This document shows positions 63,892 to 64,000 of a stretch of 64,000 nt of DNA, one piece after another. The notes beneath the pieces are model-generated. The model saw nothing but the letters and a program-made list of their open reading frames with translations, was not told the DNA's origin and ran no database searches. The stretch covers positions 84,020-148,019 of the forward strand of contig NC_067286.1 in assembly GCF_020740795.1 (NCBI RefSeq), written 5' to 3'. How positions within the stretch are numbered: the stretch's first letter is position 1; every line of letters starts with the position of its first letter. Made by a program: the position numbers and the translations under genes. This DNA comes from Apus apus. Its lineage: Eukaryota > Chordata > Aves > Apodiformes > Apodidae.

Positions 63892-64000
63892 CTGCAAGGG
63901 AGAGAGGAGGGGTCAGCGAGGTGGGGGGACCCCAGGGGCAGCATCAAGGGCATGGGGCTGGAGACCCCCCCACAGGGAGGGGACAGGGGGGTATCTATAA

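Overview
The window is vertebrate nuclear DNA, almost certainly from a bird. It is very GC-rich, has short introns and several CpG islands, and carries a 3'-end copy of a CR1 LINE, the dominant avian retroelement. All genes are multi-exon with GT-AG introns; exons below were read by eye from splice sites, reading phase and family homology. The phases add up for every complete gene except the UBE2L6-like one.

Eleven genes are recognisable, left to right: CTNND1 (-, 5' part only), BTBD18 (+), SELENOH (-), TMX2 (-), MED19 (+), ZDHHC5 (-), CLP1 (-), YPEL4 (+), SERPING1 (-), UBE2L6-like (+), SMTNL1 (-, 3' part only). As I recall the human map, this is the same order and relative orientation as human 11q12.1, read in reverse.

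Layout: 1-19.1 kb holds the N-terminal coding exons of CTNND1 (p120-catenin), a long first intron and its CpG-island promoter. 19.1-25 kb is intergenic with no gene I can support. 25.1-32.5 kb is a dense cluster: BTBD18 and SELENOH tail to tail, TMX2 closely behind SELENOH, and TMX2/MED19 sharing a 254-bp bidirectional promoter. 33-50.5 kb is ZDHHC5, whose predicted promoter lies about 400 bp beyond the CLP1 poly(A) signal. 50.8-55.9 kb is CLP1 and YPEL4, divergent from a CpG-rich region. 56-60.3 kb is SERPING1 (C1 inhibitor). 60.7-64 kb is a UBE2L6-like E2 and SMTNL1, whose poly(A) signals abut.

The genes serve unrelated pathways (cell adhesion, piRNA transcription, redox, Mediator, palmitoylation, RNA processing, complement control, ISG15/ubiquitin conjugation, muscle regulation). 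The block is conserved synteny, not a functional operon-like system. The points most worth a second look are the UGA selenocysteine codon and SECIS element of SELENOH, a frameshift plus an altered HPN motif in the UBE2L6-like gene, the loss of the CTNND1 isoform-2 start, and the palindromic shared poly(A) signal. I did not find a new kind of biological system.
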